Shown here: piece by piece, positions 46,063-59,404 of the stretch
How positions within the stretch are numbered: position 1 is the first letter of the stretch
Layout of the letters: each line of letters begins with the position of its first letter
Origin: Pohlia nutans
Taxonomy: Eukaryota > Streptophyta > Bryopsida > Bryales > Mniaceae
DNA: 64,000 bases
Assembly (NCBI GenBank): GCA_022496805.1
Contig: CM040099.1
Location: forward strand, 17,014,531-17,078,530
Direction of reading: 5' to 3'
Translations under genes and position numbers: made by a program
The notes under the pieces: generated by a model
Seen by the model: only the letters and a program-made list of their open reading frames with translations
The model's database searches: none
Told to the model about the DNA's origin: nothing

Positions 46063-46088
46063 AGTCCAGAAATAGTTAAATATGGCAT
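46063..46088 (-). mobile_element. Right terminal inverted repeat of the complete transposon
   Basis: This is an exact reverse complement of 19,641-19,666. CAAA follows at 46,089-46,092. Confidence 0.8.
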
Positions 46089-46737
46089 CAAAGGAATATT
46101 CCACAAAAAACTCCACTTTTTTTAGCACTAGAACTCTCTAATACAATATGATCACTCTATTTTGAATGAATGGGTTGGTTGAACAGACACTTTACCGACA
46201 CCCGCCTTACAACAAGACCGGAGTTCAATCTCTCTCTGGAATGAATGCACACAGTTTTGGATGATTTGATACTTTCATCCACATTCTATCGACACTTCAT
46301 CCCGATTTGAACGGGCGGGCGAGCTCGAGGGAGACGACTCATATATCGATTCAAGCCCAGCCTGCTTTGATTTGAACTTGTCAATTGTGCTGAGTGACTT
46401 CGATCGTGCATGGCGCTTGGCTGCGTTGTTGATGTGATCGAGGTGCAAGAATCGATTGCCATTTGGTAGTAGGACGCTTAGTTTGAATGTGGATTATTTC
46501 GTGTGATTGTTAAATAATTCTCGCCTGTGCTGTGCTGCGGTCGAGGTGGAAGAATCGAGCCATTATTTTCGTGGTAAGAGGCTCTGTGGATTTTAATCGT
46601 GTGATTGTTGATTCTCGCTAGCTAATTCACTAACTGTTAATTGCATGATTGATCGTGAATTGCCCGATTAAGTTGCGAAAATGATTCATGGGTGATTGTG
46701 TACTGTAATTGCAGTCCCTTCCAAGGCGGGGTTGATC

Positions 46738-47123
46738 ATGGAAGAAGAACCTCCGGCACCGCTGCCGTCCCCATCGCCGTCTTTTGTCACCACGGTGGCC
46801 TATTCGATGGCCTGGCTGAACGAGCACATAGACAGAAATTGTGTCTCCGACGTTGTGGACCGCAATCGACACCCGGGCCGCCAACGCACTTCAAAAGCAC
46901 GGCTCTCATCATGGGCCGCGAGTACACCTTGGAGCTTTGGAAGAAGCCCGGCTTCTACTGGCTGCAGCATTTCACCGTCACACCCACCGACAAGCCTCCC
47001 AGCTTTGCAGTGCCCTCCATCGTCATTGACAAAGTGGTGGCGTATGCCGGAAGATCTTACCGTGTGGTTTTTAAGGCGTCAGAAAATTACGGCCTCATCC
47101 GCTTGCGCATCACCCGGTGCTGA
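46738..47123 (+). pseudogene. Frame-disrupted GC-rich gene (right duplicate)
   Basis: The sequence is identical to 3,433-3,818, including the frame conflict between MEEEPPAPLPSPSPSF and MGREYTLELWKKPGFYWLQ. Its family is not recognised. Confidence 0.5.
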
Positions 47124-49340
47124 TCGAGCCACCACTATAAGCACTTATCCATCCATCATCTCCTTGGTTGCTGCCCCCATTATTGTCGATCGATCATCGC
47201 CTTATTTAATTTGTTGCTCTCATCATCGATTACCACCTTGGTTGCAGCTCCCATCATCGATCATCGCCGCTCCGACGTTTCTGGTTCTTGATCAAAATAA
47301 CATTTGGAGTTCTTGTGCATTGAAGAAGATTTGATATATCATCATCCGAGAAAGATTATCCCCACTCCGAGGTTATGTTTCTGTTTTTGTTTCGAATGGA
47401 TTTCCTGTGCATAGAATCGGATTGGATTCAACTGTACATGGCGAGGGATGCAAGGGCTGCATGCTGTAACAAAACTTACACTCTGAAACTGTGTATCAAA
47501 AGTACAGTCATTTAAATTTATGTTGATTTTATTATTTGTCTTTAAGTGTTACATGATTTTGTATCGCTGAGTTAGGGCTATCATATTTTTATATAGCATT
47601 CATGAGCTCGCCAACCACTGGAGTCATGCATCTGCACCGATCAGCTGGAAGTCGATCTAATCGTTCGAACTTCTATACGTGGTATATAGACAGTCTGTTT
47701 CTCGGGCTTTCTTAATTTAGTGCAGGACTTTTGATTGACAATGCAAGCAAGTACGTCAATAGACTAGCTACTAGGAATAGCGGCAAAGTTATCTATGCCA
47801 CCGACGTTTCTTGTTGGTAATCCCATAAAATAATAGTTCAATACTTCAACTACGGCGATGCAAGATCTGCATAGTTTCTATGAATTTCAGATGCACATTT
47901 CTCGTCTCAGTGTCGTACCAGCATTTTGGATTTGTGTGTGAAGCTCGACAAGCTTGAACCCCAGCCTGTTAACATTGGAGAATCCATGCCAATAGATCTC
48001 ATCTTGTGCTGTACTCCCTCTGTCTATTTGAAAGTACATTGAATATGCTTAGTATTTTCATTGAATTTTGTGTGAAGTGTTACACTTTGTATCATGAAGA
48101 CTGACCTATCTTCAGTTCGTTCATCCATTGGTTCCATTCCTTCCGTTGTACGTACGACCAAAGGTTGTGTAAATATGCAATATGAACAAGTTTTAGAAAT
48201 TTAACCGTAGAGTCCGGCCTATCATTGGAGCTGAAGAATATTTGTGGCTGAAAATGGAGACGATCCATCGAACGTTGGCTGTGGAAAGTGATCATGCATG
48301 TATGTACAAAGAGTACTAAGCTGCAAGCACTCATGCAGTCTTGCTTCAGCAAACGTCATTATTGTCATCAATTGGAATGCAAAGTTTGATCAGAAGAGGT
48401 GGGTATTAGGAGTCAGATGATGACCAAGTGCCAAGTAAGAATAACAACTGACTGAAGTGTTATACAACAACAAAATTGCTACCTACATCAGATTTCTCAT
48501 ACAGATTAGTTAAGTTCAACTATAGTCGAATTAGTTTCTTCTCACCAATGATAGCCTATTGAGTTCATGCTCCCTTATAGTTTTTGGATTTTTTATAAAA
48601 GAATATTGTAGAGCCTTAATGATTTGTGGATTCTTTATAAAAAAAGTACTATAAATTCACAAATTGAGAAAGGTGTGATCTCCCAAGTGCTAAAGAACCT
48701 TATGTTTTACATATTAGCTGATTAAAATTCACGATTGCTTAATCAAGTTTAAAATCTAAGGAAAAAAATTGATCATTTGAGGGGGAAATAAGAGAAGATT
48801 CTTAAAGGCTTAGCTAAGGGAAGGCTCCAGAAAACCAATTGGTTCAAGAAAATGTAGGATCTTAGCTGGCTAAGCTAAAATTTCTCCCGAGTCTGACCAA
48901 TAAGATAGGGACTGACCCAAAATCCCTAAGGACCCAAAATTAATTGTTAACCTAAAAATCTTAGACAACGGGTAGACATAGATAATTAATAAAGAAAGAT
49001 GAAGATCACCTCAATATATACATATATTCAAGTGTTGATTTCAAGTATCAAACTTTGAACCTTTTTAATATGTTTGAGTTATTTCCCCGGTTATGTCAAT
49101 CATCAAAGTTTGGAACATATAACTATCAAGAAGAAACCAACATGAAAAAAACATGATTTTTTTTTCATGCACAAGATTCAAAACCTTTTAAATTAAAAAA
49201 GAATGACTCTTATTTATCCAAAGAATGCATTTTTTGGTGCATTGAAATCCTCTTTCTTTTGCTAACAGGATTTTTTTAATTTAAGTTTTATAGTGAGCAA
49301 GCAATGTGGACATTTCTGTGCTTTGATTTATTTCTTTTAA

Positions 49341-49573
49341 CCCTTAAACGACATATGCTATCCTGATACCACACCCAAAATCTCTTTTAAATTCCATTTT
49401 CACATAATTCTATTTTTAATTTACTTTGGCTCTATTCTAAAGAAGTATAGATCTCTCTAAGATGCTCTGTTTGGCATTTTAAAAACCCCATTCGGTGCAA
49501 TGGAGTAGAAGTTATGAGCAAGATTCTCACAAAACAAAACCAAGCCCATGGGGCTGGCATTGTCCTTTAAGGG
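49341..49573. mobile_element. piggyBac-like MITE (right duplicate)
   Basis: This is the counterpart of 6,036-6,268, with TTAA on both sides. Confidence 0.75.
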
Positions 49574-50087
49574 TTAATCAAATTTTAGGGGACAAAAATG
49601 GAATCAAGTGCTTACTTGAGAGCTTTGAAGATTTGTTGGACTTGACCTTCAATAGCTGCAATCTTAGGTGCCACCTCCGCCGCCATTTTCCAAACCCTAA
49701 TTAACCCTCTTGCCAACCAACCTTTGATCGCTTCCTTGTATTACCGTACCTGACCATGAGGCTTGGCATCTCATGCCGAATAATCAATCTTTTTGTCAAA
49801 AGAAATGTCAAGTTTTGTGAATGTTTTTCCAGATTAATTCTCTTTTTCACTATACGAAATAGAGTTTTTAAATTTTTTTTGAAAGAATAATTTCTCTAAA
49901 AATTGGGACTCCTCTTCTTATATTTAATCTTTGCCAATCCTGACGACCAGATACAATAGACCACAACAACCAATAAGAAAGCTGTGCACATCAATTGCAA
50001 TCTCGAAGAAAAACTATTTGCTTGCTGTCTAAAATTTAAATATTTATGTCGGGAAGGCTTGTCTCTTCTGGTTTTTGGTATGTGCAA

Positions 50088-52853
50088 CCTTCATTAATTC
50101 AATGGGGTTTCATCCTCTTGTTTAAAAAAAGATAAAGATTGCAATTGCGATGCTTATAATTTTTCTTTCACACTTGTATGTGCAAAGAATCAAAATAAAA
50201 ATTGTTCATAACAACTAAGTTGTGGATCTTGTGAATAAATTGAGTTCAAATTGACAAATTCATTTGTAAATGGTAGTATTACTGTTGTCAATTTCATGAA
50301 CCTTGACAAAATAATATAAAATGCTCAACCCTCTCTCTACACCGGAATCACCACATACTGTGGCCCACAATATTTATGAGTATTTATTAATAATTGAATT
50401 TTCAAAATAATGTGGTACAGTTCATCCAAATTGGATGAAATTTTGTTTAAATGGATGAGAATTTGTTCACACACACTCTGTTTATCAGAGGGCGATCAAG
50501 TATTCAAGCTAACCATGACTACGCCCCAAGTACAAAGTAGGCGAGTGTTTTGCTTTTAACTTCCTGCTTTCTTTATAATGTCATGTTTTAACTATGCGCA
50601 AGCAACTACGAGTGCCACCGTCTCGGGGAGGGGGGGGGCACTCCCTTGCATATTTTGCATACACCTGCGTTAATGACCTATTAAAATGGGGGCTATTTAC
50701 CTTGGATAATTGATTATATGAGATGGTATATTTTAAAATAAATGTAAAACTCGGTAATTAATTGTATCCTACTAGTACTTATAAATTTTCTAGGTGGCTA
50801 TTTAAATAGGGGTATTTTACTTATACCCCATTATTTATTCTTACTCCCCATTTGTTTTCCTTACCACTTTAGTTCAATTTTGAAAGTGCGTCAAGTTGTC
50901 ACCCCAGAAGTCGGATGTAAAAGACTCTGTTTTCATCCAAAATTAATTTCTGGCAGCCAATTGCCATTCATAGTCTACACCTACCCCCTATAAAAAATAT
51001 TTGGCATGGTATTTTGTATGTACCGGTAAAATAAATCTTCCATGATATATTGAATGCTATATTACTTATAATGTAGTTCTACAATTTAGAGCAATGTACT
51101 TTATATGTACCTTTTTCACAAAATTTATCAACAAGGAATATATGGAACCTTATTTTTTATCGCACGTTGTTTCTACGATTTTCGCCAGTGCCCCCCCCCG
51201 AGGCCACCGTTTATCGTTCATGTCATTTTTGATCATTGCTAATGTTACCTTATCGTGTTTTTGTGTGGGATAATATTTAGTTCCTTGCATCAAAAATAAT
51301 CCGCATAGCCCTATATTGCCTAGAAAGGGCGGCTCTGGCGCCCGTCGTCCGATCATGCGAGAAGGTTGTCGGCCAACTGACTAATAATCAACAGGGATTG
51401 GATACCCGAATCTCCGCTCTGTAAATAGATTGAAGGCTCTTCAACCTATTAGATCTTCATCAAACACTAAGATTCCCCTACGTGCATTTAAGCAACAAGT
51501 TATTAGGAAATGAATATTCCTTGAAGCAAATAATTGCATTAAAAACCTAATTATTTGAGTTTGTTTTGATACATGTAGCATAGGCCAAAATACCCAACTT
51601 TTTGGGCTTTTTAATAAAATTTAAGATTTTTTTAATTATAAATATAACATTGCCAATGGCTTTTGATTTTTATTGGAGGCAACTACTCGTGTGGATCTTT
51701 TAAAATTATGAATAGGCAACTAATTGGTCTAACTATTGGAATAGAAGAGTGCCGATCTGTGTTAAAATTTGGTTTGGGTATGTGTTTTTTAAACCATAGT
51801 TGTTTAGAAATAGTTGCTTCAATTCTTTATATATGTTGTGGAGTTTTGTTTTTTAATCAATATGCAACCGGAATTTTTCTACAACTAATTTTATTTAATT
51901 TGGACTTTTTAGCCCTTTTATTTTGTATAATTTGATATAATTTTTACAAAAGCTGTCTTCTAGACCATTTAAATACCAATGCCCCTTGCGTATAATATGG
52001 GAGTTGCATACCTGGGGTGCATTGCTTGTTATTACGCCCAAATTAATCACCTTATACTATGGATGGATGAATGGCATAGATACATTCATCCATGTAAGAA
52101 AAAATTCATCCAAATTGGATGATTTGTACCACATTATTTTGAAATAATTTTTTTTAATGATGCCTCTCGTAAATACCGTGGGCTACATTATATGGTGATT
52201 TTGTTGTAGAGAGAGGGTGGAGCATTTTTTACTTTTTTTTGTCAAGGTTCAAGAAATTGACAATTGTAAGGGCCCCTTCACACTATGGCCCAAAGGTCTA
52301 GAAGCCGTCAATTTTCACCAATCAAATTGCAATAAACGAAGAATTTGGCCTCTTGACCCTTCACACTAGAGAGTAGAGGCCAAAGTCCAAAGGTCGTCTC
52401 CCTTCAAAATGCCTACATGGCAACACCTTTTGACTAAGGTTAACGCCTTAACGGACTCTTGAAGGAAGTTTGGGTCGAACAGGAATAGGAACCTAAACTA
52501 TGGTTGGGAGGCCGTCGATTCTTTTCCATAAAAAATCAAAACTATCTTTTATTGCCTATTTTCAGCCCATTTCCGTGGACTCTCAACAAAGTTTGGCCAC
52601 TCAATCCCATAGCCTTTGAACTTGGATGGCCATAGTGTGAAGCGGCCCTAACAGGTACACCGAAACCAGAACCCTACCATTTACAAATGAATTTGGATTC
52701 AATTATTTCACAAGATCCTCAACTGAGTTGTTATGAACAATTTTTATTTTTATTCTTTGCACATACAAGTGAGGAAGAAAATGTATCAGCATGGAGATTG
52801 CAATTTTTATATTATTTTTGAAACGAGGATGAAAGCCATTGAATTAATGAAGG
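50088..52853. mobile_element. Fold-back element (right duplicate)
   Basis: This is the counterpart of 6,783-9,548, with the same nested MITE in its right arm. Interior differences are single bases only (for example T/C at 51,913). Confidence 0.65.
52270..52648. mobile_element. PIF/Harbinger-like MITE (right duplicate)
   Basis: This is the counterpart of 8,965-9,343, flanked by TAA on both sides. Confidence 0.8.
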
Positions 52854-53734
52854 ACAAAAACAGGAAAAACCCGTGGTCCTTTAGGGGTTAAGAGGGAGTC
52901 AGACAGAAACAGGAAAAATCCGTACTAGTCCCTTAGTTAGAAAAATCCGTACTAGTCCCTTAGTTAGAAAAAACCAGTATCGATCAGGATTTCTTCTAGA
53001 ATCACAAATGGACGCTAGCACACATGATTGCAGTTCTAGTTGCTCCACAGAAAGACTTCGAGAAGCTCTGAGTGATGAGAGGAATGCATTTGTGTCTAAA
53101 AAATTTTAAAAAAAATGAGAGGAAAGCAGATATAATATCATTGATGATAATTATGCGTGCAGGTCTTTAGAAACCATGATAAGTCTATCAATCCGACATT
53201 CAAGAAGACGACAGGGATTGCTTAAATTATAAGCGTTTAAGTGTATACATACTCCAGCTGCAAATATCGTCAGTCGATATATAGACAACAAGATCACTAA
53301 TCTTGACCAGAAAAAGAAAAGAAGCAACAGTAAACAGAAGGCATTTATCGTAACTAATGCATTAAACAGGAATCTATCAATTCAAGAGATGCTCGAAGCA
53401 ACTTCATTACAGGCCTAAGCATACTCAAGTAGTTGGAACTTCTGCATGCTCCATCGTTCGATATTCATGAGCCCGATATTCATTCAGAACAAAACTTATT
53501 AAAAATTTCAAAAAAGAACCCCACATATATATACTATATTTACCGGGGTTCTTACGTACATATATATACTACAACAAACTTAAGCTGCTTGATCTTTGAA
53601 GCTATCATCAAGAGTATGAAACACGATGAGTGCAAGAGGGCCAGAACATTCGATCTTCACAGCAGCCACATGAATCTCTTCATGTTCATTCTGCAGTAAT
53701 AAATCCGCAGTGGCAGTTATAAGGTGGACCGTTA

Positions 53735-53947
53735 CTAGTAGTACCTGCAACACTTGTAACACTGGCCACATGGGTTGCACGGGTTGCACGGGGGCCGCGG
53801 GGGGCAAACTGTGGGCCTGGGCCTGCACTTGTGACAATGTCCACACGGCTGGTACGGCTGGCATACTACCACTTGAACGCACTTCTGGCATCGTCCGCAC
53901 GAGTAGTGCGGTGGGTTGCACGGCTGGTGGCAGCGGTTAGACGACAT
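53735..53947 (-). CDS. Cysteine-rich 70-residue protein, third copy
   Basis: The protein is identical to those at 10,426-10,638 and 13,969-14,181: 16 cysteines and three CGxCxKC modules. Function unknown. Confidence 0.55.
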   Translation of the reverse strand: MSSNRCHQPCNPPHYSCGRCQKCVQVVVCQPYQPCGHCHKCRPRPTVCPPRPPCNPCNPCGQCYKCCRYY

Positions 53948-54471
53948 CCTTGTATTCACAATGACCAGAAAGGAAAAACAGAATATGTGACTATCACAAT
54001 ACAAGCCGGCTTTAATTTGCACTACAGACGAGAGCCAGAAACAAGACACTCCAGGCGAGAGCCAGAAACAAGACACTCCAGGCGAGAGGCAGAAACAAGA
54101 CACTCCGGGCGAGAGGCAGAGCCAGTGAGAGACTGTGGTGGAAGCAGGCGAGAGCCGGAGACTTAAGTACTGTTACACTAGGCTCTACTTAGCAAGTGGT
54201 TGTGAACGGCAGGTTCGAAGCTCCTTCGGTTTCAAATTGACTCAGTCTGCTGCCAGAGTGCACAGTCCACTCCTGATTGAGCGAGTACTCACTCTGTTAT
54301 GTGCAGCCTACTTAGTACAGTTTCAGTTTCAGGGTTGATAGAAAATAATATGCTTTGAAAACTGGAATTGAGTATAATAAGCAAGTTCTGTGCATGCGGT
54401 CCTCGTCGGTGATGCTGAATTAGGACTGTTTTCCATGTGCGCACTGGGAGCCTCAACCCACGTGCGCTAAT

Positions 54472-54793
54472 AGAGTTAACCGAAAAGTCAGCTCAAAGAG
54501 GAAAGTTTTAGCAAATTCCTCTTGAACTCCTCTTGAACTCATATTGAAATATAAATAGACCGAAAACTAGTTCAAGGTGTGTTGGGAGACAATCTAAAGC
54601 AAGCCACTGTCATTATTCTCCACACCTCGCAATGACTTCCACACCTCCTACCAAAGCTCCAAGCCCATGGCCCACAAGGGGACAAGTTGTGACACCACAC
54701 TATTCAACCCAAACATAGCTCAAGGGAGCTCAAAAGAACGCTTGAAAGAAGGTTGAAAAGGGAGGTTCCAAGGCCTTCTTTTCGGTTAACTCT
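54472..54793. mobile_element. 322-bp MITE (right duplicate)
   Basis: This is the counterpart of 11,162-11,483, with AAT flanks. The opposite arm has the empty site near 56,750. Confidence 0.85.
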
Positions 54794-57278
54794 AATGTCA
54801 CATGTAGAGCATGTTTGTCCCGAAATTCAAGGTCCTTCATGAATTAACCCTTAAACGTCAGGTCCATGACCATCGACTCAAGTTGTACGTGTCACACTTA
54901 ATTTTGGCACTAGTAGGGCGATGGCCCTATATGGGTGTTTGTACCAATTTTGCCACTAAGGCGGTGGCCAGCCCTAAGGTAGAGGGTTCTAATCCCGCCA
55001 CAGATTTAAACGTGCACTTTAGCAAGGACGAACATTTTGAAATTTTGGATGTACCCATGGTGAAGAGCACCACTGTAGATCGCCTGTCATTTCAACTTCA
55101 AAAATTCATAACTAATTTTAGGAATTTTTTTGATTCAAAGTATGAGTTGGTCTTTGCTTGGATTTGTCTTCTAGTGAAAAATCATGCTCAGTTCTCCCTG
55201 TGTCCTCATAAATTCACAGCGCTCAAAGTGGCAGGTTTAGAGCCTCCTGCCCTCCTACCTTATATATGAGAAATGGACGCTACCAAAAACTACATGGTGT
55301 TATAGAAGGCATGTTGGTACACCACAACCATGTGCTATATAGGTCAAATTCAAAAATTGAAATTTTCTTAATTTAACATATTCAACCGCTAACCACATTA
55401 TAGTTGTGAAAGGACTATGTATATGACGTTTTTAATTCAAACAACTAGGCATGCACCGTATTAAGTTTGTACTTAAGTATATCATATGGTTTTAGAAGGA
55501 AGATGTTATGAAATCATAGCCCTTTTAAATGGTGTAAAAATATGTGATTTCTAAGAGCTCTCATAAATAAGGAAATATAGTAATACATCAAATTAAGAGT
55601 TAAAATTAAACATGAATATGGCTCAAACATTGTTTCAACTAATTTCCAAGTTTATGAACAATTTCTCTATAAATTGGTATTCCGGATTGTTCCTTTTGCC
55701 TCTAAAACGGAAAGTGGACAAGTTCCGGATTTGACAACAAAATAATGAAAAGGAATATCGAAATTGTTCAAATTTTCCGGTTCAATAGTATTTTGGATGG
55801 AGTGTTACAACTTTCACATGAATTTGTCATCAAATTCATGTAAATAGAGAATTTGTGATTTCTAGCACAAGTTGAATGAGTCACAAAATGACAGTGTTTT
55901 AGAGAGACGTTCCTTTTTGGAACCCCAATCGTGCCATTGCCCTTCACTTCCAACGCTGTTATATTGCAATTTGTGCAGTGAAATTCTATGAAAATTTTAC
56001 CATGTTCTCTCTTGGTAATCTCTCTTGAATATGACCTCGTAACATATCTAAAAGAGTAAAAGTTTCTTCATTACTTCAATACAACACCCCTTGAACAAAT
56101 TTCAGGAAATTACAATGCAATTTCTTAGTCCAAATTAGTAAAATCAGGACTGTGAGACAAGTCCGGATGTTGGAAAAAGGACCAATCTGGACAAATTAAA
56201 AACGTTACAAAAACGGTTTAGAAAAATTATTGCAGTAAAAGATGGGTATACACACTTGAATGTGAAACGATTCTTTTGAAAAATTGAATTTCAGACACCC
56301 TAATCATGTGTCGCATCCAAGAGAGGGGTACGAGTGGGCTGTGAATTTATGAGGACATAGGGAGAACTGAGCATGATTTTTTACTGGAAGACAAATCCAA
56401 GCAAAAATCAACTCATACTTTGAATCAAAAACTTTGGATGTTCCAAAAATTAGTTATGAATTTTTGAAGTTGAAATGATATGGGTTCTACAGTGGTGCTC
56501 TTCACCAAAGGTACATCCAAAATTTCAAAATGTTCGTCCTTGGTAGAGTGCGGGTTTAGAACTGTGACGAAATTAGAGCCCCCTGCCTTAGGGTTGGCCA
56601 CCGCCTTAGTGGCAAAATTGGTACAATCACCCATATAGGGCCACCGCCCTACTAGTGCCAAAATTAAGTACAGCTTGAGTCCATGGTCATAGGCGCGACG
56701 TCAAAGGTTAATGAAGGACCTTGAATTTCGGGGCAAAGATGCTCTGCATGTGACATTAGCGCACGTGGGTTGAGGCTCCAGTGCTGCACATGGAAAACAG
56801 TCCTAATTCAGCATCACCGACGAGAACCGCATGCACAGAACTTGCTTATTATACTCAATTCCAGTTTTCAAAGCATATTATTTTCTATCAACCCTGAAAC
56901 TGAAACTGTACTAAGTAGGCTGCACATAACAGAGTGAGTACTCGCTCAATCAGGAGTGGACTGTGCACTCTGGCAGCAGACTGAGTCAATTTGAAACCGA
57001 AGGAGCTTCGAACCTGCCGTTCACAACCACTTGCTAAGTAGAGCCTAGTGTAACAGTACTTAAGTCTCCGGCTCTCGCCTGCTTCCACCACAGTCTCTCA
57101 CTGGCTCTGCCTCTCGCCCGGAGTGTCTTGTTTCTGCCTCTCGCCTGGAGTGTCTTGTTTCTGGCTCTCGCCTGGAGTGTCTTGTTTCTGGCTCTCGTCT
57201 GTAGTGCAAATTAAAGCCGGCTTGTATTGTGATAGTCACATATTCTGTTTTTCCTTTCTGGTCATTGTGAATACAAGG

Positions 57279-57491
57279 ATGTCGTCTAACCGCTGCCACC
57301 AGCCGTGCAACCCACCGCACTACTCGTGCGGACGATGCCAGAAGTGCGTTCAAGTGGTAGTATGCCAGCCGTACCAGCCGTGTGGACATTGTCACAAGTG
57401 CAGGCCCAGGCCCACAGTTTGCCCCCCGCGGCCCCCGTGCAACCCGTGCAACCCATGTGGCCAGTGTTACAAGTGTTGCAGGTACTACTAG
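57279..57491 (+). CDS. Cysteine-rich 70-residue protein, fourth copy
   Basis: The protein is identical to the other three copies. The ATG at 57,279 follows ATACAAGG. Upstream lies the 27-bp repeat (57,105-57,200). Confidence 0.55.
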   Translation: MSSNRCHQPCNPPHYSCGRCQKCVQVVVCQPYQPCGHCHKCRPRPTVCPPRPPCNPCNPCGQCYKCCRYY

Positions 57492-58212
57492 TAACGGTCC
57501 ACCTTATAACTGCCACTGCGGATTTATTACTGCAGAATGAACATGAAGAGATTCATGTGGCTGCTGTGAAGATCGAATGTTCTGGCCCTCTTGCACTCAT
57601 CGTGTTTCATACTCTTGATGATAGCTTCAAAGATCAAGCAGCTTAAGTTTGTTGTAGTATATATATGTACGTAAGAACCCCGGTAAATATAGTATATATA
57701 TGTGGGGTTCTTTTTTGAAATTTTTAATAAGTTTTGTTCTGAATGAATATCGGGCTCATGAATATCGAACGATGGAGCATGCAGAAGTTCCAACTACTTG
57801 AGTATGCTTAGGCCTGTAATGAAGTTGCTTCGAGCATCTCTTGAATTGATAGATTCCTGTTTAATGCATTAGTTACGATAAATGCCTTCTGTTTACTGTT
57901 GCTTCTTTTCTTTTTCTGGTCAAGATTTGTGACCTTGTTGTCTATATATCGACTGACGATATCTGCTGGAGTATGTACTTGCACTTAAAGCTTATAACAG
58001 CAATTTCTGTCGTCTTCTTGTCGGATTGATAGACTTATGGTAACTTCTATAAAGTTAACCAGCATATCATCAATGATAACATATCTTCATTCCTCTCATC
58101 ACTCAGAGCTTCTCGAAGTCTTTCTGTGGAGCAACTAGAACTGCAATCAAGTGTGGTAGCGTCCATTTCTGATTCAAGAAGAAATCCTGATCGATACTGG
58201 TTGCAGATACTT

Positions 58213-58517
58213 AAGTTAACCGAAAAGAAGCCCATCTAACCTCCCTTTTTGCTCTAGTTCTAATGAGCTATACTTGGGTTGAATAGCGTCGTGTCATAGA
58301 TTGTCCCTTTTTGCGCCATGGGCTTGGAGCTTTGGTAGACGGTGTGGGAGTCGTTACGAGGTGTGGAGAATAATGACAGTGACTTGCTTTAAATTGTCTC
58401 CCAACTCATGATCATGAACTAGTTTTTGGTCTATTTATATTTCAATATGAGTTCAAGAGGAATTCAATACAAGTTTGCTAAAACTTTCCTTTTTGAGCTG
58501 ACTTTTCGATTAACTCT
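58213..58517. mobile_element. Inverted MITE copy (right duplicate)
   Basis: This is the counterpart of 14,903-15,207. Confidence 0.8.
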
Positions 58518-58552
58518 AATCTGTTTGACTCCCTGCTCTATCCTTGGGCTGC

Positions 58553-59178
58553 ATTGTATGAAAAATGTACAAGTATATGTGAGTGCACAGTCACAAGGGG
58601 TATTGATTTGAACATTGCCATACTACGTATACATACTATAATCACATTTTGAACTGAAAATATTCACGTATACTTACATTATACATATATTTAAAATTTA
58701 ATATATTTGTATACAAAGGTATTTAAACATATAACCTCTTGCATACAAAGGGTTTTTAGAAGGGCTCATGAACGCACGTGATTTGCAAACATAATGTAGA
58801 GTGCACCCGGGTTGCTCTATTTGAACACTTAATAATTTTAAATTCTGAACTATGTTACATGATTGTATTTTGTATACACATTGACATTTGGGCTTTCAAA
58901 TGTAAAGTTTTCCAATCTAAGTTAGGTCCTCGGGGGGTGCACTTTACACTATGTTTGAGAGTCTCGTGCGTTCGTGACCCCCTCTGCAAACTCCCTTGTA
59001 TACGAGGGATTATACATCTAAAACCTTTTGTATACATATCTATTCCATTCTAAATATATGTTTAATGTATGTATACGTCAACATTTTCTTCTCTAAATAT
59101 GTCTATTGTATGTATACGTAATACGGCAATGTTCAAATTAATATCCCTCCTGTGCACTCACGTATACTTGTACATGTT
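58553..59178. mobile_element. Small fold-back element (right duplicate)
   Basis: This is the counterpart of 15,243-15,868. Confidence 0.65.
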
Positions 59179-59404
59179 TAGTATAGTGCACCCTCCAAGG
59201 TTAGGTCCAACTTTCATAATTGTTTATTCTAATGTTGTAAACCTTCAAGTGTAAAAGTGTAAAACCTTAGACATGAGTATGGTTCCAATTTCTTAATGAT
59301 TATTTAGCAACTTGAAAAAAAAGATTAAAAAGATGAAGTTGTGACTTTTTGATATGAATATGGAAACAACATTCAATGGTGTCAACCAAAAAAATAACAT
59401 ATTA

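Larger units (their letters stand above)
19641..46088. mobile_element. Inferred 26.4-kb giant transposon, complete copy
   Basis: The element is bounded by a perfect 26-bp inverted repeat (19,641-19,666 and 46,063-46,088) with CAAA directly outside each end (19,637-19,640 and 46,089-46,092). Both ends carry tandem subterminal repeats containing a recurrent palindrome. Inside are two minus-strand genes (20,203-28,044), an 8-kb block of repeats and nested elements (28.1-36.4 kb), and a plus-strand DUF7869-like transposase gene (36,850-44,847). All three genes carry the palindrome in introns or flanks, whereas the spacers outside the element lack it. The transposase gene is disrupted, so this copy is probably not self-mobile. 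The 4-bp target repeat is short enough to arise by chance; the TIRs and the palindrome distribution carry the case. Confidence 0.7.
52974..58200. repeat. 5.2-kb long inverted repeat (right duplicate)
   Basis: This is the counterpart of 9,665-14,890; paired positions in the core sum to 111,226. The perfect core reaches further inward here than in the left duplicate: bases 54,311-54,391 match the opposite arm, whereas 11,001-11,090 do not. Confidence 0.95.
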
